Shown one piece after another: positions 41,740-50,451 of a stretch of DNA of 64,000 bases. The notes beneath the pieces were generated by a model. The model worked only from the letters and a program-made list of their open reading frames with translations. It did not search any database and was not told the origin of the DNA. The stretch comes from Caenimonas aquaedulcis (GTDB lineage: Bacteria > Pseudomonadota > Gammaproteobacteria > Burkholderiales > Burkholderiaceae_C): assembly GCF_015831345.1 (NCBI RefSeq), contig NZ_JADWYS010000001.1, forward strand, positions 3,686,618 to 3,750,617, given 5' to 3'. Position numbers and translations under genes: made by a program. The stretch's first letter is position 1; each line of letters opens with the position of its first letter.

Positions 41740-42657
41740 TCAGCGGGTCTTGCGGTGCGCGCGCGGATGCGCGGCGTCGTAGGCCTTGGCCAGGTGCTGG
41801 AAGTCCAGGCGCGTGTAGACCTGCGTCGTGGTGATGTTCGCGTGGCCCAGCAATTCCTGCACGGCGCGCAGGTCCCCGCTCGACTGCAGGACGTGGCTCG
41901 CGAAGGAGTGGCGCAGCATGTGCGGGTGCACCGGCGTCGCCAGGCCCGCCATCAGGCTGCGGCGCTTCAGGCGCTGCCAGACGGACTGCGCGGTGAGGCG
42001 CGTTGCGTTGCGCCCGATGAAGAGGGCGGGCTGTGCGACCTTGCCCGCCGGATCGCGCAGCGCCAGCCAGTGCGCCAGGGCCTCGAGCGCCTTGCCGCCG
42101 ACCGGCACGGTGCGGCGTTTGCTTCCCTTGCCGAGCACGTGCGCCTCGCCCGCTTGCAGGTCGATCCAGCCGCGCGCCTCCTTGCCGGCGGAGATGTCCA
42201 GCCCCACGAGCTCGCCGACGCGCATGCCGCATCCGTAGAGCAGCTCGACGATGGCGCGGTCCCGCGCTTCCAGCCAGGGGTCGGCGTCGGCATCCTGGTG
42301 TTCGGCGAGTTGCACCGCGTCATCGACGCCCAGGGCCTTGGGCAAGGGTTTGGGCGCTTTGGGCGCACGCACGTCCTGCACGGGGTTGCTTTCGACCAGG
42401 CCCTGCTTGCCCAGCCAGGTATAGAACCCCCGCCAGCCCGACAGGATGAGCGCGATGCCGCGCCCGCTGCGTCCCGCGCCGTGCATCTGCGCGACCCAGC
42501 GGCGGATGTGCGCGTTCTGCACCCGCGTGAGCTCCACGCCCGCCTGCTTCGCGTTGCCGGTGAGTTTGTGCAGGTCGAGGGCGTAGAGCTCGACGGTGCG
42601 GGCGGCGAGCCGCTTTTCGACCCGCACGTGCTCCAGGTAGCGCTCGACGAGTTCCAT
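41740..42657 (-). CDS. xerC: Tyrosine recombinase XerC
   Basis: A 305-residue recombinase that resolves chromosome dimers at dif with XerD. Catalytic residues visible: R in C-G-M-R-V-G-E-L, K in L-G-K-G-S-K-R-R, H-x-L-R in H-P-H-M-L-R-H-S-F-A, H in L-L-G-H-A, and nucleophile Tyr in T-T-T-Q-V-Y-T. No IntI insert, so it is easily told from the integrase at 7791. Order dapF-DUF484-xerC matches many proteobacteria. The integron's attC/attI system likely shares ancestry with Xer. Confidence 0.95.
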   Translation of the reverse strand: MELVERYLEHVRVEKRLAARTVELYALDLHKLTGNAKQAGVELTRVQNAHIRRWVAQMHGAGRSGRGIALILSGWRGFYTWLGKQGLVESNPVQDVRAPKAPKPLPKALGVDDAVQLAEHQDADADPWLEARDRAIVELLYGCGMRVGELVGLDISAGKEARGWIDLQAGEAHVLGKGSKRRTVPVGGKALEALAHWLALRDPAGKVAQPALFIGRNATRLTAQSVWQRLKRRSLMAGLATPVHPHMLRHSFASHVLQSSGDLRAVQELLGHANITTTQVYTRLDFQHLAKAYDAAHPRAHRKTR

Positions 42658-42664
42658 GGCCGCG

Positions 42665-43360
42665 CTATTTGGCGCGAAGCCGCGACAGCGCCGCGCCCGC
42701 GAGTTCCGCGATGCGTTCGAGGAAGTCCGTGCCCATGCCGCTCTGGAAGCGCTGCGGGTCGGGCGAGGCGAGCACCAGCATGCCGAAGGCGGGGCCGGTG
42801 CTGTTGGACGCGACCTCGCGCAGGGGGATGAGCGCAATCGACATTGCCATCGCGGGGTCGTCCAGCCAATTCACGGCCTCGAAGCCGGAGTTCACGCCGC
42901 AGTAGGGTTGCGTGAGCGAGGAGGCGAAGCTCCTGGCGTCCTCGCTCACGCCTTCGGCGAAGACTTCGGAGCCGTAGCGGCTGTCCACGTCCCACACCTT
43001 GATCGCCACCTGCGGCACCATGAACTGGTGCTTGATCTCCGCGGAGATCGTGGCCGGCAGCGCGCGGCCCGACTGCACCTGGAACAGGTTGCGGGCCCAG
43101 CGGTGCAGGCGGTCGGCGATGACGACGTTCTCGTTGCCGTGGCGCACCATGTCCATCAGCCGGTGCTCCAGCGCCTTGATCTTCTCGCGCAGCATCTCGG
43201 CCTGCCGCTCCTGCAGGCTCACCGCGCGGCTGCCGTGCGGGCTGGTGAGCTGCACTTCGGAGAGCAGCTGCGCGTGGCGCGTGAAGAAGTCGGGCGTGTT
43301 CGCCAGGTAGTTGGCGATGTCGTCCTCGGTGATGGGGTTCATTCCGTCTGTTTTCATCAT
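42665..43360 (-). CDS. DUF484 protein
   Basis: A 231-residue protein with the DUF484 pattern: [13 protein letters not shown] near residue 12, then a GAF-like domain with the [12 protein letters not shown] segment and [14 protein letters not shown]. Role unknown; conserved next to xerC. Overlaps dapF by ATGA (43357-43360). Confidence 0.9.
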   Translation of the reverse strand: MMKTDGMNPITEDDIANYLANTPDFFTRHAQLLSEVQLTSPHGSRAVSLQERQAEMLREKIKALEHRLMDMVRHGNENVVIADRLHRWARNLFQVQSGRALPATISAEIKHQFMVPQVAIKVWDVDSRYGSEVFAEGVSEDARSFASSLTQPYCGVNSGFEAVNWLDDPAMAMSIALIPLREVASNSTGPAFGMLVLASPDPQRFQSGMGTDFLERIAELAGAALSRLRAK

Positions 43361-44229
43361 GATTCGGGTACCTCGATTTCGCCTTCGAACACGGTGACGG
43401 CGGGCCCCGTCATCAGCACCGGGGCGCTGCCGCCCGCCCATTCGATCGTGAGCGGGCCGCCGCGCGTTTCGACATCGACGCGCGCGTCGAGCCGGCCCAG
43501 CCGGATGCCCGCCACGACCGCCGCGCACGCGCCGGTGCCGCACGCGAGTGTTTCGCCGGCGCCGCGCTCCCACACCCGCAGGCGGATGCGCGAGCGGCTC
43601 ACCACCTGCATGAAGCCTGCGTTGACGCGGTTGGGAAAACGCGGGTGGTGTTCCACCAGCGGCCCCTGCGTTCCCACCGGGGCTGTGTCCACGTCGCCGA
43701 CTTCCTGCACCGCGTGCGGGTTGCCCATGGACAGGATGGCGACGGAGATCATCGCCGCGTCCGCGCTCGTGCCGAGCGCCAGGTGCCACTTTTCCCAGGA
43801 ACCGTCGGGCTGGGGCGACAGTCCGGCGGCGTCGAAGGGGACCTTCGACGGATCGAACACGGGCGGGCCCATGTCCACCGTGACGCGGCCGTCGGCGGTG
43901 AGCCTGGGTTCGATCAGCCCGGAGCGCGTCTGCACCTTGACGCTGTCGCGCTCGGTCAGGTGCTTGTCGCGCACGAAGCGCACGAAGCAGCGCGCGCCGT
44001 TGCCGCATTGCTCCACCTCGCCGCCGTCGGCGTTGTGGATCACGTATTCGAAGTCGATGCCGGGGGCGGGGGAGGGGCGCACGGACAGCACCTGGTCGGC
44101 GCCGACGCCGAAATGCCGGTCGGCGAGGAAGCGGTACTGCGCGGGCGTGAGTCCGAGCAGCGCGCGGGTCTCGTCGAGCACTACGAAGTCGTTGCCCGCG
44201 CCCTGCATCTTGGTGAAGCGGATTCGCAT
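43357..44229 (-). CDS. dapF: Diaminopimelate epimerase
   Basis: A 290-residue PLP-independent epimerase making meso-diaminopimelate for lysine and peptidoglycan. Start [15 protein letters not shown]; the two catalytic Cys are in E-Q-C-G-N-G-A-R-C and A-C-G-T-G-A-C. Full length. Provides the precursor used by MurE in this same window. Confidence 0.96.
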   Translation of the reverse strand: MRIRFTKMQGAGNDFVVLDETRALLGLTPAQYRFLADRHFGVGADQVLSVRPSPAPGIDFEYVIHNADGGEVEQCGNGARCFVRFVRDKHLTERDSVKVQTRSGLIEPRLTADGRVTVDMGPPVFDPSKVPFDAAGLSPQPDGSWEKWHLALGTSADAAMISVAILSMGNPHAVQEVGDVDTAPVGTQGPLVEHHPRFPNRVNAGFMQVVSRSRIRLRVWERGAGETLACGTGACAAVVAGIRLGRLDARVDVETRGGPLTIEWAGGSAPVLMTGPAVTVFEGEIEVPES

Positions 44230-44309
44230 GCGGGCGATTATCCGCGCACTCGCGCGCGCCGCGATGCGTTTATGCTGGCTGCCACGTCGCGTTTTACGAG
44301 AGGCACGCC

Positions 44310-44849
44310 ATGCGCATCCCCGATTGGACCCCCGAGCGAAAGCCCCAGCCGGACGACCTGGTGCAGGCCGTGCTGGCGCGGCGCGGCGGCGCGCTGCTGA
44401 ACCTGGATCGCGCGCTGCTCTGGAGCGAGCCGCTCGCCCGGGGCTGGAACGTCTACCTGAAGAACGTGCGCACGGAGTTCTCGGGCAGCATGAAGCTGCG
44501 CGAACTGGCGATCTGCACCGTCGCCCTGCTGACCGGGGCCCATTACGAGTTCCACCACCATGCGCCGCAGTTCCTGAAAGCCGGCGGCACGCAGGCGGAG
44601 CTCGACGCGCTGGTCCTTTTCGCGGCGACGCCGACCGGTTCGGTGGTGGGCGAGCTGGGCGACGTCGAGGCTCTGGTGGCGCGCTACGCTGCGCAGATGA
44701 CCCTGAACGTGAAGGTCGAGGATGCGCTGTTCGAGCAGGTCAAGGCGCGGTTCGATACCACGGAGCTCGTGGAGCTCACGGCGGCGATCGCGGCTTACAA
44801 CATGGTGGCGCGGGTGCTGGTGGCGTTGGCGGTGACGCCAGAGGATTGA
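44310..44849 (+). CDS. Carboxymuconolactone decarboxylase-family protein
   Basis: A 179-residue all-helical protein of the AhpD/CMD fold. The [22 protein letters not shown] segment near residue 62 matches the CMD helix; only one Cys, so it is not a classical C-x2-C AhpD. Role may be decarboxylase or peroxidase-like; unknown. Divergent from dapF; a long inverted repeat follows it. Confidence 0.87.
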   Translation: MRIPDWTPERKPQPDDLVQAVLARRGGALLNLDRALLWSEPLARGWNVYLKNVRTEFSGSMKLRELAICTVALLTGAHYEFHHHAPQFLKAGGTQAELDALVLFAATPTGSVVGELGDVEALVARYAAQMTLNVKVEDALFEQVKARFDTTELVELTAAIAAYNMVARVLVALAVTPED

Positions 44850-44850
44850 A

Positions 44851-44972
44851 CTTGGCCGGACGCAGAAATCGCAGAGGTTACGCAGAATGAAATCCAGAAA
44901 AAAACCCAAATGCATTTGAATTTTTCTTGTCTTCTTTCTGCGTAACCTCTGCGATTTCTGCGTCCGGTCAAG
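44851..44972. repeat. 37-bp near-perfect inverted repeat
   Basis: Left arm 44851-44887 and right arm 44936-44972 are reverse complements over 37 bases with one mismatch, around a 48-base AT-rich spacer. Each arm holds three copies of CGCAGA at 9-11-base spacing. It separates two converging genes (44310 and 44988) and could form a long hairpin or cruciform, acting as a terminator or insulator. It resembles dispersed CGCAGA repeats I recall in other genomes; not verified. Confidence 0.88.
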
Positions 44973-44987
44973 TCCGCATTGAATTGA

Positions 44988-46712
44988 TCAACTCGCCAGC
45001 GTGAACACCGCGCGTTTGGTCTCCGGCGCGACGTTCACGAGCAGCGCCGACAGCCGCTCCACCACCTGCTGCGCATCCGCGCGATCCGTCGGGACCATCG
45101 TCTGCGCGATGCGAACCTGCGCCACCCAGTCCACCGGCTTGCCCTTCTGCGGCATCAGGCAATGGGCGACGACGCGCGGGCCGATCGATGCGGCCTCCTC
45201 GTCGGTCAGCGGGCCTTCGACCAGCATGCCGAAGCGCAATGCGGACAGCCGCGCCACGCCGTCGATCTCGCGGGCGACGGACAAGAGCCGGCCCGCCACG
45301 CGCAAGGGGAGCTCCTCCGCCGCGCGGTTGCCGAAGTCGCGCCGCACCTGCTCGAGGTTGACGATGTCGACCAGCAGCACCGCGCTGCGGAATTTCAGGC
45401 GCGCCGAGCGCGACATCATGCTGTCCAGCCGCTCCACGAACACATGCCCGTTGATGAGGCCGGTGGCAGGGTCGATGCGGTCCAGGCCCTGAATGCGGCG
45501 GTTGTAGTCGCGCCGCTGCTGGCTGCGCACCATGAGGATCACCAGCATCACCGGCAGCTCGACGGCGATGCCGACCTGCATGCCGTACATGGTGAGGAAG
45601 TTGGCGGGCAGCAGGCCCCACAGCTTGGCCATGGGAAAGGCCGCCCCGATGATCACCGGGGCCATGCCGCACAGCAGCCACAGCGCGTAACGGTCGCCGC
45701 GTGTGACGGCCCAGGCGATGGCGGGCAGCGTGATCAGGTTGGCGATCACGATGTAGGGGATCATCAGCTTGAAACGCAGCGACGGCTCGATGAGCACGAT
45801 GCCCACGGCGATCGCCAGCGAGAACAGCGCGAGGCCGGTGAGCAGCCGGTGCAGCTTCATCGAGCGCTCGGGAATCGAGGCGGTGGCCGAGAAGAACCAG
45901 ACCAGCGAGCCCACGGTCAGCACGGGAAAGATCATCGGCGCGACGTCGGTCCACGCGGGCCAGTGGGGCCACAGGTGCAGGCCGGCGATGCCCGTCATCG
46001 ACGCCTGCGACATGCCCATGAGCAGCACCCCCAGCGCGTAGAAGCCGTAGGCGCTGTCGCGCAGCGACACGGCGCTCAGGAAGCCCACGGCGACGGCCAG
46101 CCCTGCGAGCCCGAAATAGATGCCCAGGATGAGGGACGTGCTCTGCTCGTGCAGCCCGAGGTAGCTCTCGCTCACGAACTGCAGCGGCGCCCCGAAGGCA
46201 TGCGGGTTCTCCACGCGCAGCAGGTAGGCGCGCGGCTCTTCCGCCGACACCAGCACCGGCAGCAGCGGGTGCCGGTGCGGCACCGGCCAGTCCGCCACCG
46301 GGATCAGGTCACCGGCGGTCTGCGCGACCCATTTGCCCGCGCCGTCCTGCGTGTACAGCGACACGCGGTTCACCGACGGATAGGGAATCTCCAGGTACCA
46401 GCGCTCCGCGTCGGGCGCGGGCGGGATCGTGAAGCGCACCCACAGCGCATGGCCCGTGGTGAGGGGGTGGATCTGCGATGCCTGCGTCGGCTTCCACGGG
46501 ATGGACGTGCTGGCGGCGACGCCTTCGACGGCGACGGATCCGGTGGGGTCGATCCAGTAGTCCCCCCAGTCCTGCAGGTCCACCGGCTGGCGCGCGGTGT
46601 CCAGGTCCAGGACGGTGCGGCCCCAGGCCGGAGCGGCCGCGCACGCAGCCAGCACCAGCAGCAACCACGACAGTAAAACAACCCGTCGGCGGGCGCCTGC
46701 GATGAAACCCAT
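44988..46712 (-). CDS. 7TM signalling protein with a degenerate GGDEF domain
   Basis: A 574-residue membrane protein. Signal sequence, an extracytoplasmic 7TMR-DISMED2-type domain (near residues 30-175), seven membrane helices (about 185-405) and a C-terminal GGDEF-like domain starting D-R-I-D-P-A-T-G-L-I-N. The signature that should read G-G-D/E-E-F is R-L-S-A-L-R-F-G, so cyclic di-GMP synthesis is very unlikely; it may bind nucleotide or partner as an inactive domain. Start at the ATG at 46712. Confidence 0.85.
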   Translation of the reverse strand: MGFIAGARRRVVLLSWLLLVLAACAAAPAWGRTVLDLDTARQPVDLQDWGDYWIDPTGSVAVEGVAASTSIPWKPTQASQIHPLTTGHALWVRFTIPPAPDAERWYLEIPYPSVNRVSLYTQDGAGKWVAQTAGDLIPVADWPVPHRHPLLPVLVSAEEPRAYLLRVENPHAFGAPLQFVSESYLGLHEQSTSLILGIYFGLAGLAVAVGFLSAVSLRDSAYGFYALGVLLMGMSQASMTGIAGLHLWPHWPAWTDVAPMIFPVLTVGSLVWFFSATASIPERSMKLHRLLTGLALFSLAIAVGIVLIEPSLRFKLMIPYIVIANLITLPAIAWAVTRGDRYALWLLCGMAPVIIGAAFPMAKLWGLLPANFLTMYGMQVGIAVELPVMLVILMVRSQQRRDYNRRIQGLDRIDPATGLINGHVFVERLDSMMSRSARLKFRSAVLLVDIVNLEQVRRDFGNRAAEELPLRVAGRLLSVAREIDGVARLSALRFGMLVEGPLTDEEAASIGPRVVAHCLMPQKGKPVDWVAQVRIAQTMVPTDRADAQQVVERLSALLVNVAPETKRAVFTLAS

Positions 46713-46758
46713 TCTTGTACTCCTCAGCCCCGATTGTGCTTCGCCCGACAATACGGCC

Positions 46759-47940
46759 ATGAAAACCATCCGTTTGAAGCCCGGCAAGGAGCGCTCGCTG
46801 CAGCGCCGGCATCCCTGGATTTTCGACACGGCGATCGCGAAGGGCGGCGGCGATGCAGGGGAAACGGTGCGGGTCGATTCGCACGACGGCGCCTTCCTGG
46901 CGTGGGCTTCCTTCAGCCCCGCATCGAAGATCCGCGCGCGGGTCTGGAGCTTCGACGAGTCGCAGCGGATCGACGCGGCTTTCCTGGGCGCGCTGGTCGG
47001 CCGCGCGGTCCGGGCGCGGCAGCGCTTCGATATCCCGAGCGACAGCGCGCGGCTCGTCCACGGCGAATCGGACGGCCTTCCGGGCCTGATCGTCGATCGC
47101 TACGGCGACACCCTGGTCGCGCAATTCCTGTCGTCCGGCGTCGAGCGGTTCAGGCAGCCCCTGGTCGATGCCCTGCTCAAGGAGACGGGTCTCTCCCGCC
47201 TGTACGAGCGATCCGATACCAATTCACGCGCACTCGAAGGGCTGGAGCCGCGCACCGGCTGGCTGCGCGGCGAAGGGCCGACGGAACTCACGATCAGCGA
47301 GCATGGCTGGAAGCTCACCCTGGATATCGCCACGGGGCACAAGACCGGCTTCTACCTCGACCAGCGCGACAGCCGCGGCAAGTTCGCTGCCTTCTCGAAG
47401 CGCCTGGCGTTCCAGCGCGTGCTCAATTGCTATTGCTACACCGGCGGCTTCACCGTCGCCGCGCTCGCGGGGGGCGCCGCGCACGTCACGTCCATCGACT
47501 CCTCCGCACCGGCGCTGGAGCGGGCGAGGGCGCACGTCGCGCTCAACGGCTTCGATGCCGCCCGCGCGGACTTCATCGACGCGGACGTCAATGCGTCGCT
47601 GCGGCGCTTCATCGAGGAGGGCCGGGGCTTCGACGCGATCGTGCTCGACCCGCCGAAGCTCGCGCCGACGGCCGCGCATGCCGAGCGTGCGGCGCGCGCG
47701 TACAAGGACATCAACCGCCTGGCGTTCAAGCTGCTGGAGCCGGGCGGTGTGCTCTTCACCTATTCGTGCTCGGGCGGCATCGGCGCCGACCTCTTCCACA
47801 AGATCGTCGCCTCGGCCGGCGCGGATGCGGGGGTGGACGGCTACATCGGCGAGCGCCTGGGCGGTGCGCCCGACCATCCGATGACGCTGGAATTCCCGGA
47901 AGGGGAATATCTCAAGGGACTGGTCGTGATGCGCAAATGA
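46759..47940 (+). CDS. rlmI: 23S rRNA m5C1962 methyltransferase RlmI-like
   Basis: A 393-residue enzyme. N-terminal PUA domain (K-P-G-K-E-R-S-L-Q-R-R-H-P-W-I-F), EEHEE-type middle, then the methyltransferase with L-N-C-Y-C-Y-T-G-G-F (motif I region), D-P-P-K-L and catalytic Cys in Y-S-C-S-G. Methylates C1962 of 23S rRNA in E. coli. Divergent from the GGDEF-like gene. Confidence 0.92.
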   Translation: MKTIRLKPGKERSLQRRHPWIFDTAIAKGGGDAGETVRVDSHDGAFLAWASFSPASKIRARVWSFDESQRIDAAFLGALVGRAVRARQRFDIPSDSARLVHGESDGLPGLIVDRYGDTLVAQFLSSGVERFRQPLVDALLKETGLSRLYERSDTNSRALEGLEPRTGWLRGEGPTELTISEHGWKLTLDIATGHKTGFYLDQRDSRGKFAAFSKRLAFQRVLNCYCYTGGFTVAALAGGAAHVTSIDSSAPALERARAHVALNGFDAARADFIDADVNASLRRFIEEGRGFDAIVLDPPKLAPTAAHAERAARAYKDINRLAFKLLEPGGVLFTYSCSGGIGADLFHKIVASAGADAGVDGYIGERLGGAPDHPMTLEFPEGEYLKGLVVMRK

Positions 47941-48005
47941 AGGGGGCTGCCGGCTTTGACCTCCTGCCAACGCAACCATTTCCCAGGGACTAAACTGCCA
48001 CCATC

Positions 48006-49061
48006 ATGAGTCTCATCCCCGCCACCATCCTCACCGGCTTCCTCGGCTCCGGCAAGACCACCCTCCTCAAGCGCGTGCTGCAGGAAGCGCACGGCCAGAA
48101 GATCGCCGTCATCGAGAACGAATTCGGCGAGGAGAACATCGACTCCGACATCCTCGTCACCGAGACCAAGGAGCAGATCATCCAGATGAGCAACGGCTGC
48201 ATCTGCTGCACCATCCGCGAAGACCTGCGCACCACCCTGCAGGACCTTGCCGCGAAGAAGCGCAGCGGCCAGCTCGACTTCGAGCGCGTGGTGATCGAGA
48301 CCACCGGCCTCGCCGACCCCGGCCCGGTCGCGCAGACCTTCTTCATGGACGACGAGATCGCCGAGACCTACCTGCTCGATTCCATCATCACCCTCGTCGA
48401 CGCGAAGCACGCAGCCCAGCAATTGAACGACCGCCAGGAGGCGCGGCGGCAGGTCGGCTTCGCGGACCAGATCTTCATCAGCAAGACCGACCTCGTCGCC
48501 AAAGACGAGGCGGACGCGCTCATCCACCGCCTCAAGCACATGAACCCGCGCGCGCCCTACAAGGCCGTGCACTTCGGCGACGTGCAGATCAAGGACGTGT
48601 TCGACCTGCGCGGCTTCAACCTCAACGCCAAGCTCGACATCGATCCGGACTTCCTCAAGGAGGAAGACGCGCACGACCACGACCACCACGACCACGAGCA
48701 TGGGGAGCACTGCGACCATCCGTCCCACGCGCACGAGGGGCACGGACATCACCACCACCACGACGACGACGTGAAGAGCTTCGTCTTCAAGTCCGACCGC
48801 GCCTTCGACGCCGCCAAGCTGGAGGATTTCCTGGGCGCGATCGTGAACATCTACGGCCCGCGCATGCTCCGCTACAAGGGCGTGCTTTTCATGAAGGGCA
48901 CCGAGCGCAAGGTGATCTTCCAGGGCGTGCACCAGCTCATGGGCAGCGACCTGGGCCCCGCCTGGGCCGAGGGGGAGGCCCGGGGCAGCAAGATGGTGTT
49001 CATCGGGATCGACCTGCCCAAGGACATCCTCCTGCAGGGGCTGGAGCAGTGCCTGGTCTGA
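48006..49061 (+). CDS. CobW/COG0523-family GTPase, likely metallochaperone
   Basis: A 351-residue GTPase. Walker A G-F-L-G-S-G-K-T-T, Walker B E-T-T-G-L-A-D-P-G, G4-like S-K-T-D, and the family metal motif N-G-C-I-C-C. A His/Asp-rich loop lies near residues 222-256 (about 16 His), expected to bind zinc or another metal. C-terminal CobW_C domain. No Zur-like operator is evident in the 65-base upstream gap. Confidence 0.92.
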   Translation: MSLIPATILTGFLGSGKTTLLKRVLQEAHGQKIAVIENEFGEENIDSDILVTETKEQIIQMSNGCICCTIREDLRTTLQDLAAKKRSGQLDFERVVIETTGLADPGPVAQTFFMDDEIAETYLLDSIITLVDAKHAAQQLNDRQEARRQVGFADQIFISKTDLVAKDEADALIHRLKHMNPRAPYKAVHFGDVQIKDVFDLRGFNLNAKLDIDPDFLKEEDAHDHDHHDHEHGEHCDHPSHAHEGHGHHHHHDDDVKSFVFKSDRAFDAAKLEDFLGAIVNIYGPRMLRYKGVLFMKGTERKVIFQGVHQLMGSDLGPAWAEGEARGSKMVFIGIDLPKDILLQGLEQCLV

Positions 49062-49359
49062 GTGCGTAAAAAGGGCCGCAAAAGAGCGCGGAAGGCCTCT
49101 CGTTCTCGGTTAGGCTAGCGCCTTCGCGAAAATGACATGAGGCGGGGCGGCGCAAATGATTGTCTCGATTCTGCAACTACCTGGTTGCTCCCTGGACAAG
49201 GGGGAGTCCGGCCACGCGGGTGAAAACCCCAGCCGCACGGTCCCCCGAAGGGACAATCAGGGTATAACTCGCCTTCATGAAGGCGTTTCATCACCACAAG
49301 AAGGACAGTCGGCCGCTGGGCATTCCCATGCCGCCGCGTCGGCTGCGAGGAGACAGGAA
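49062..49359 (+). promoter_or_regulatory. Leader of the DksA-like gene with three hairpins and a coupled short ORF
   Basis: 298 bases without a main gene. Three short hairpins lie in a row: CTCCC/GGGAG (49188-49206), GGG-TGAAAA-CCC (49218-49229) and GTCCC/GGGAC (49240-49254). A TATAAC-like -10 is at 49263. An ATG at 49277 opens a 28-codon ORF (MKAFHHHKKD...) that stops by overlapping (GTGA) the start codon of the next gene at 49360. No riboswitch class is recognised. Confidence 0.45.
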
Positions 49360-50403
49360 GTGAAACCCCAACCGAAGGCCGGCAAGACCGCGGCCAAGGC
49401 CAAGCCGGCGGCGAAAGCCGTGAAGGCGGCAGCGAAGCCTGCAGCCAAGAAGGCCACACCCGCGAAGGCCGCCAGGCCCGCGGCGAAAGCAGCGACCAAA
49501 CCCACAGCGAAAGGCGCCGTGAAATCGACGGTGACTTCCAAGGCCCCGGCCAAGAAGGCGGCGGCCAAGCCGGCGGCGAAAGCCGCCGCCAAGGCCCCCG
49601 CCAAGAGCGCGCCTGCCAAAAGCGCGCCTGCTTCCAAGAAACCCGCCCCGCAGCCCCAGGCCTCCCCGGCCGTGAAGGCCGCGGCCAAGCCCAAGGCGAC
49701 ACCGACCCAACCCGAGGCCAAGGCCAAGCCGCCCGCCAACGGACAGGCGGCCGCCCGGGCCATGCCTCCCCGTCCGGACGCCGCCACCCTCGGCGCCGAA
49801 CCGGCACGGGCTACGAAACCCTCGGCGCGGCTCGCGCAGATCACGGTGCCCTCCATGGCGCAATCCGTGGCATCGACCGCCGCCAAAGCCAGCTACACAC
49901 AAACGATGTCCCAACCCGTTCTCACCCCGCCACCGCTCGTGGCGATCAAGAAAGACCCGAAGCTCGCCAACAACTGGAAGACCAAGACGGTCGACCAGCT
50001 GACCGACGCGGAAGTGCTCGCCATGCCCGACAGCGAGTACATGAACGAGAAGCAGATGGGCTTCTTCCGCCTGAAGCTCGCGCAGCTCAAGCAGGAGATC
50101 CTCAACAGCGCCGGTGAGACCACCGAGCACCTGCGCGAGGACACCGTGATCGTCCCCGACCCGGCCGACCGCGCCACGATCGAGGAAGAGCACGCGCTCG
50201 AGCTGCGCACGCGCGACCGCGAGCGCAAGCTGCTCAAGAAGATCGAGCAGTCGATCGCGCGCATCGACGCCGGCGACTACGGCTACTGCGACGAAACCGG
50301 CGAACCCATCGGCGTCGGCCGCCTGCTGGCGCGACCCACGGCGACGCTGTCGCTGGAAGCCCAGCAGCGGCGCGAACTCAAGCAGAAGATGTTCGGGGAC
50401 TGA
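49360..50403 (+). CDS. dksA: DksA/TraR-family protein with long Ala/Lys/Pro N-terminal tail
   Basis: A 347-residue protein. The first ~200 residues are a disordered Ala/Lys/Pro repeat tail like bacterial H1-like histones; then a DksA domain: coiled coil (E-Y-M-N-E-K-Q-M...R-T-R-D-R-E-R-K-L-L-K-K-I-E) and finger G-Y-G-Y-C-D-E-T-G-E-P-I-G...T-L-S-L-E-A-Q. Only one of the four zinc Cys remains, as in single-cysteine DksA of alphaproteobacteria. It should bind RNA polymerase and work with ppGpp; the tail might bind nucleic acid. GTG start after AGGAGACAGGAA, coupled to a short upstream ORF. Confidence 0.88.
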   Translation: MKPQPKAGKTAAKAKPAAKAVKAAAKPAAKKATPAKAARPAAKAATKPTAKGAVKSTVTSKAPAKKAAAKPAAKAAAKAPAKSAPAKSAPASKKPAPQPQASPAVKAAAKPKATPTQPEAKAKPPANGQAAARAMPPRPDAATLGAEPARATKPSARLAQITVPSMAQSVASTAAKASYTQTMSQPVLTPPPLVAIKKDPKLANNWKTKTVDQLTDAEVLAMPDSEYMNEKQMGFFRLKLAQLKQEILNSAGETTEHLREDTVIVPDPADRATIEEEHALELRTRDRERKLLKKIEQSIARIDAGDYGYCDETGEPIGVGRLLARPTATLSLEAQQRRELKQKMFGD

Positions 50404-50451
50404 TCCTCCCTTCACCGGCACCGCCTCCCGTCCCGACTCCAACGCGACCCC

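Noticed and set aside
49188..49254. Cobalamin or other known riboswitch before the DksA gene
   Set aside because: Hairpins are present but none of the conserved boxes of riboswitch classes I know is visible.
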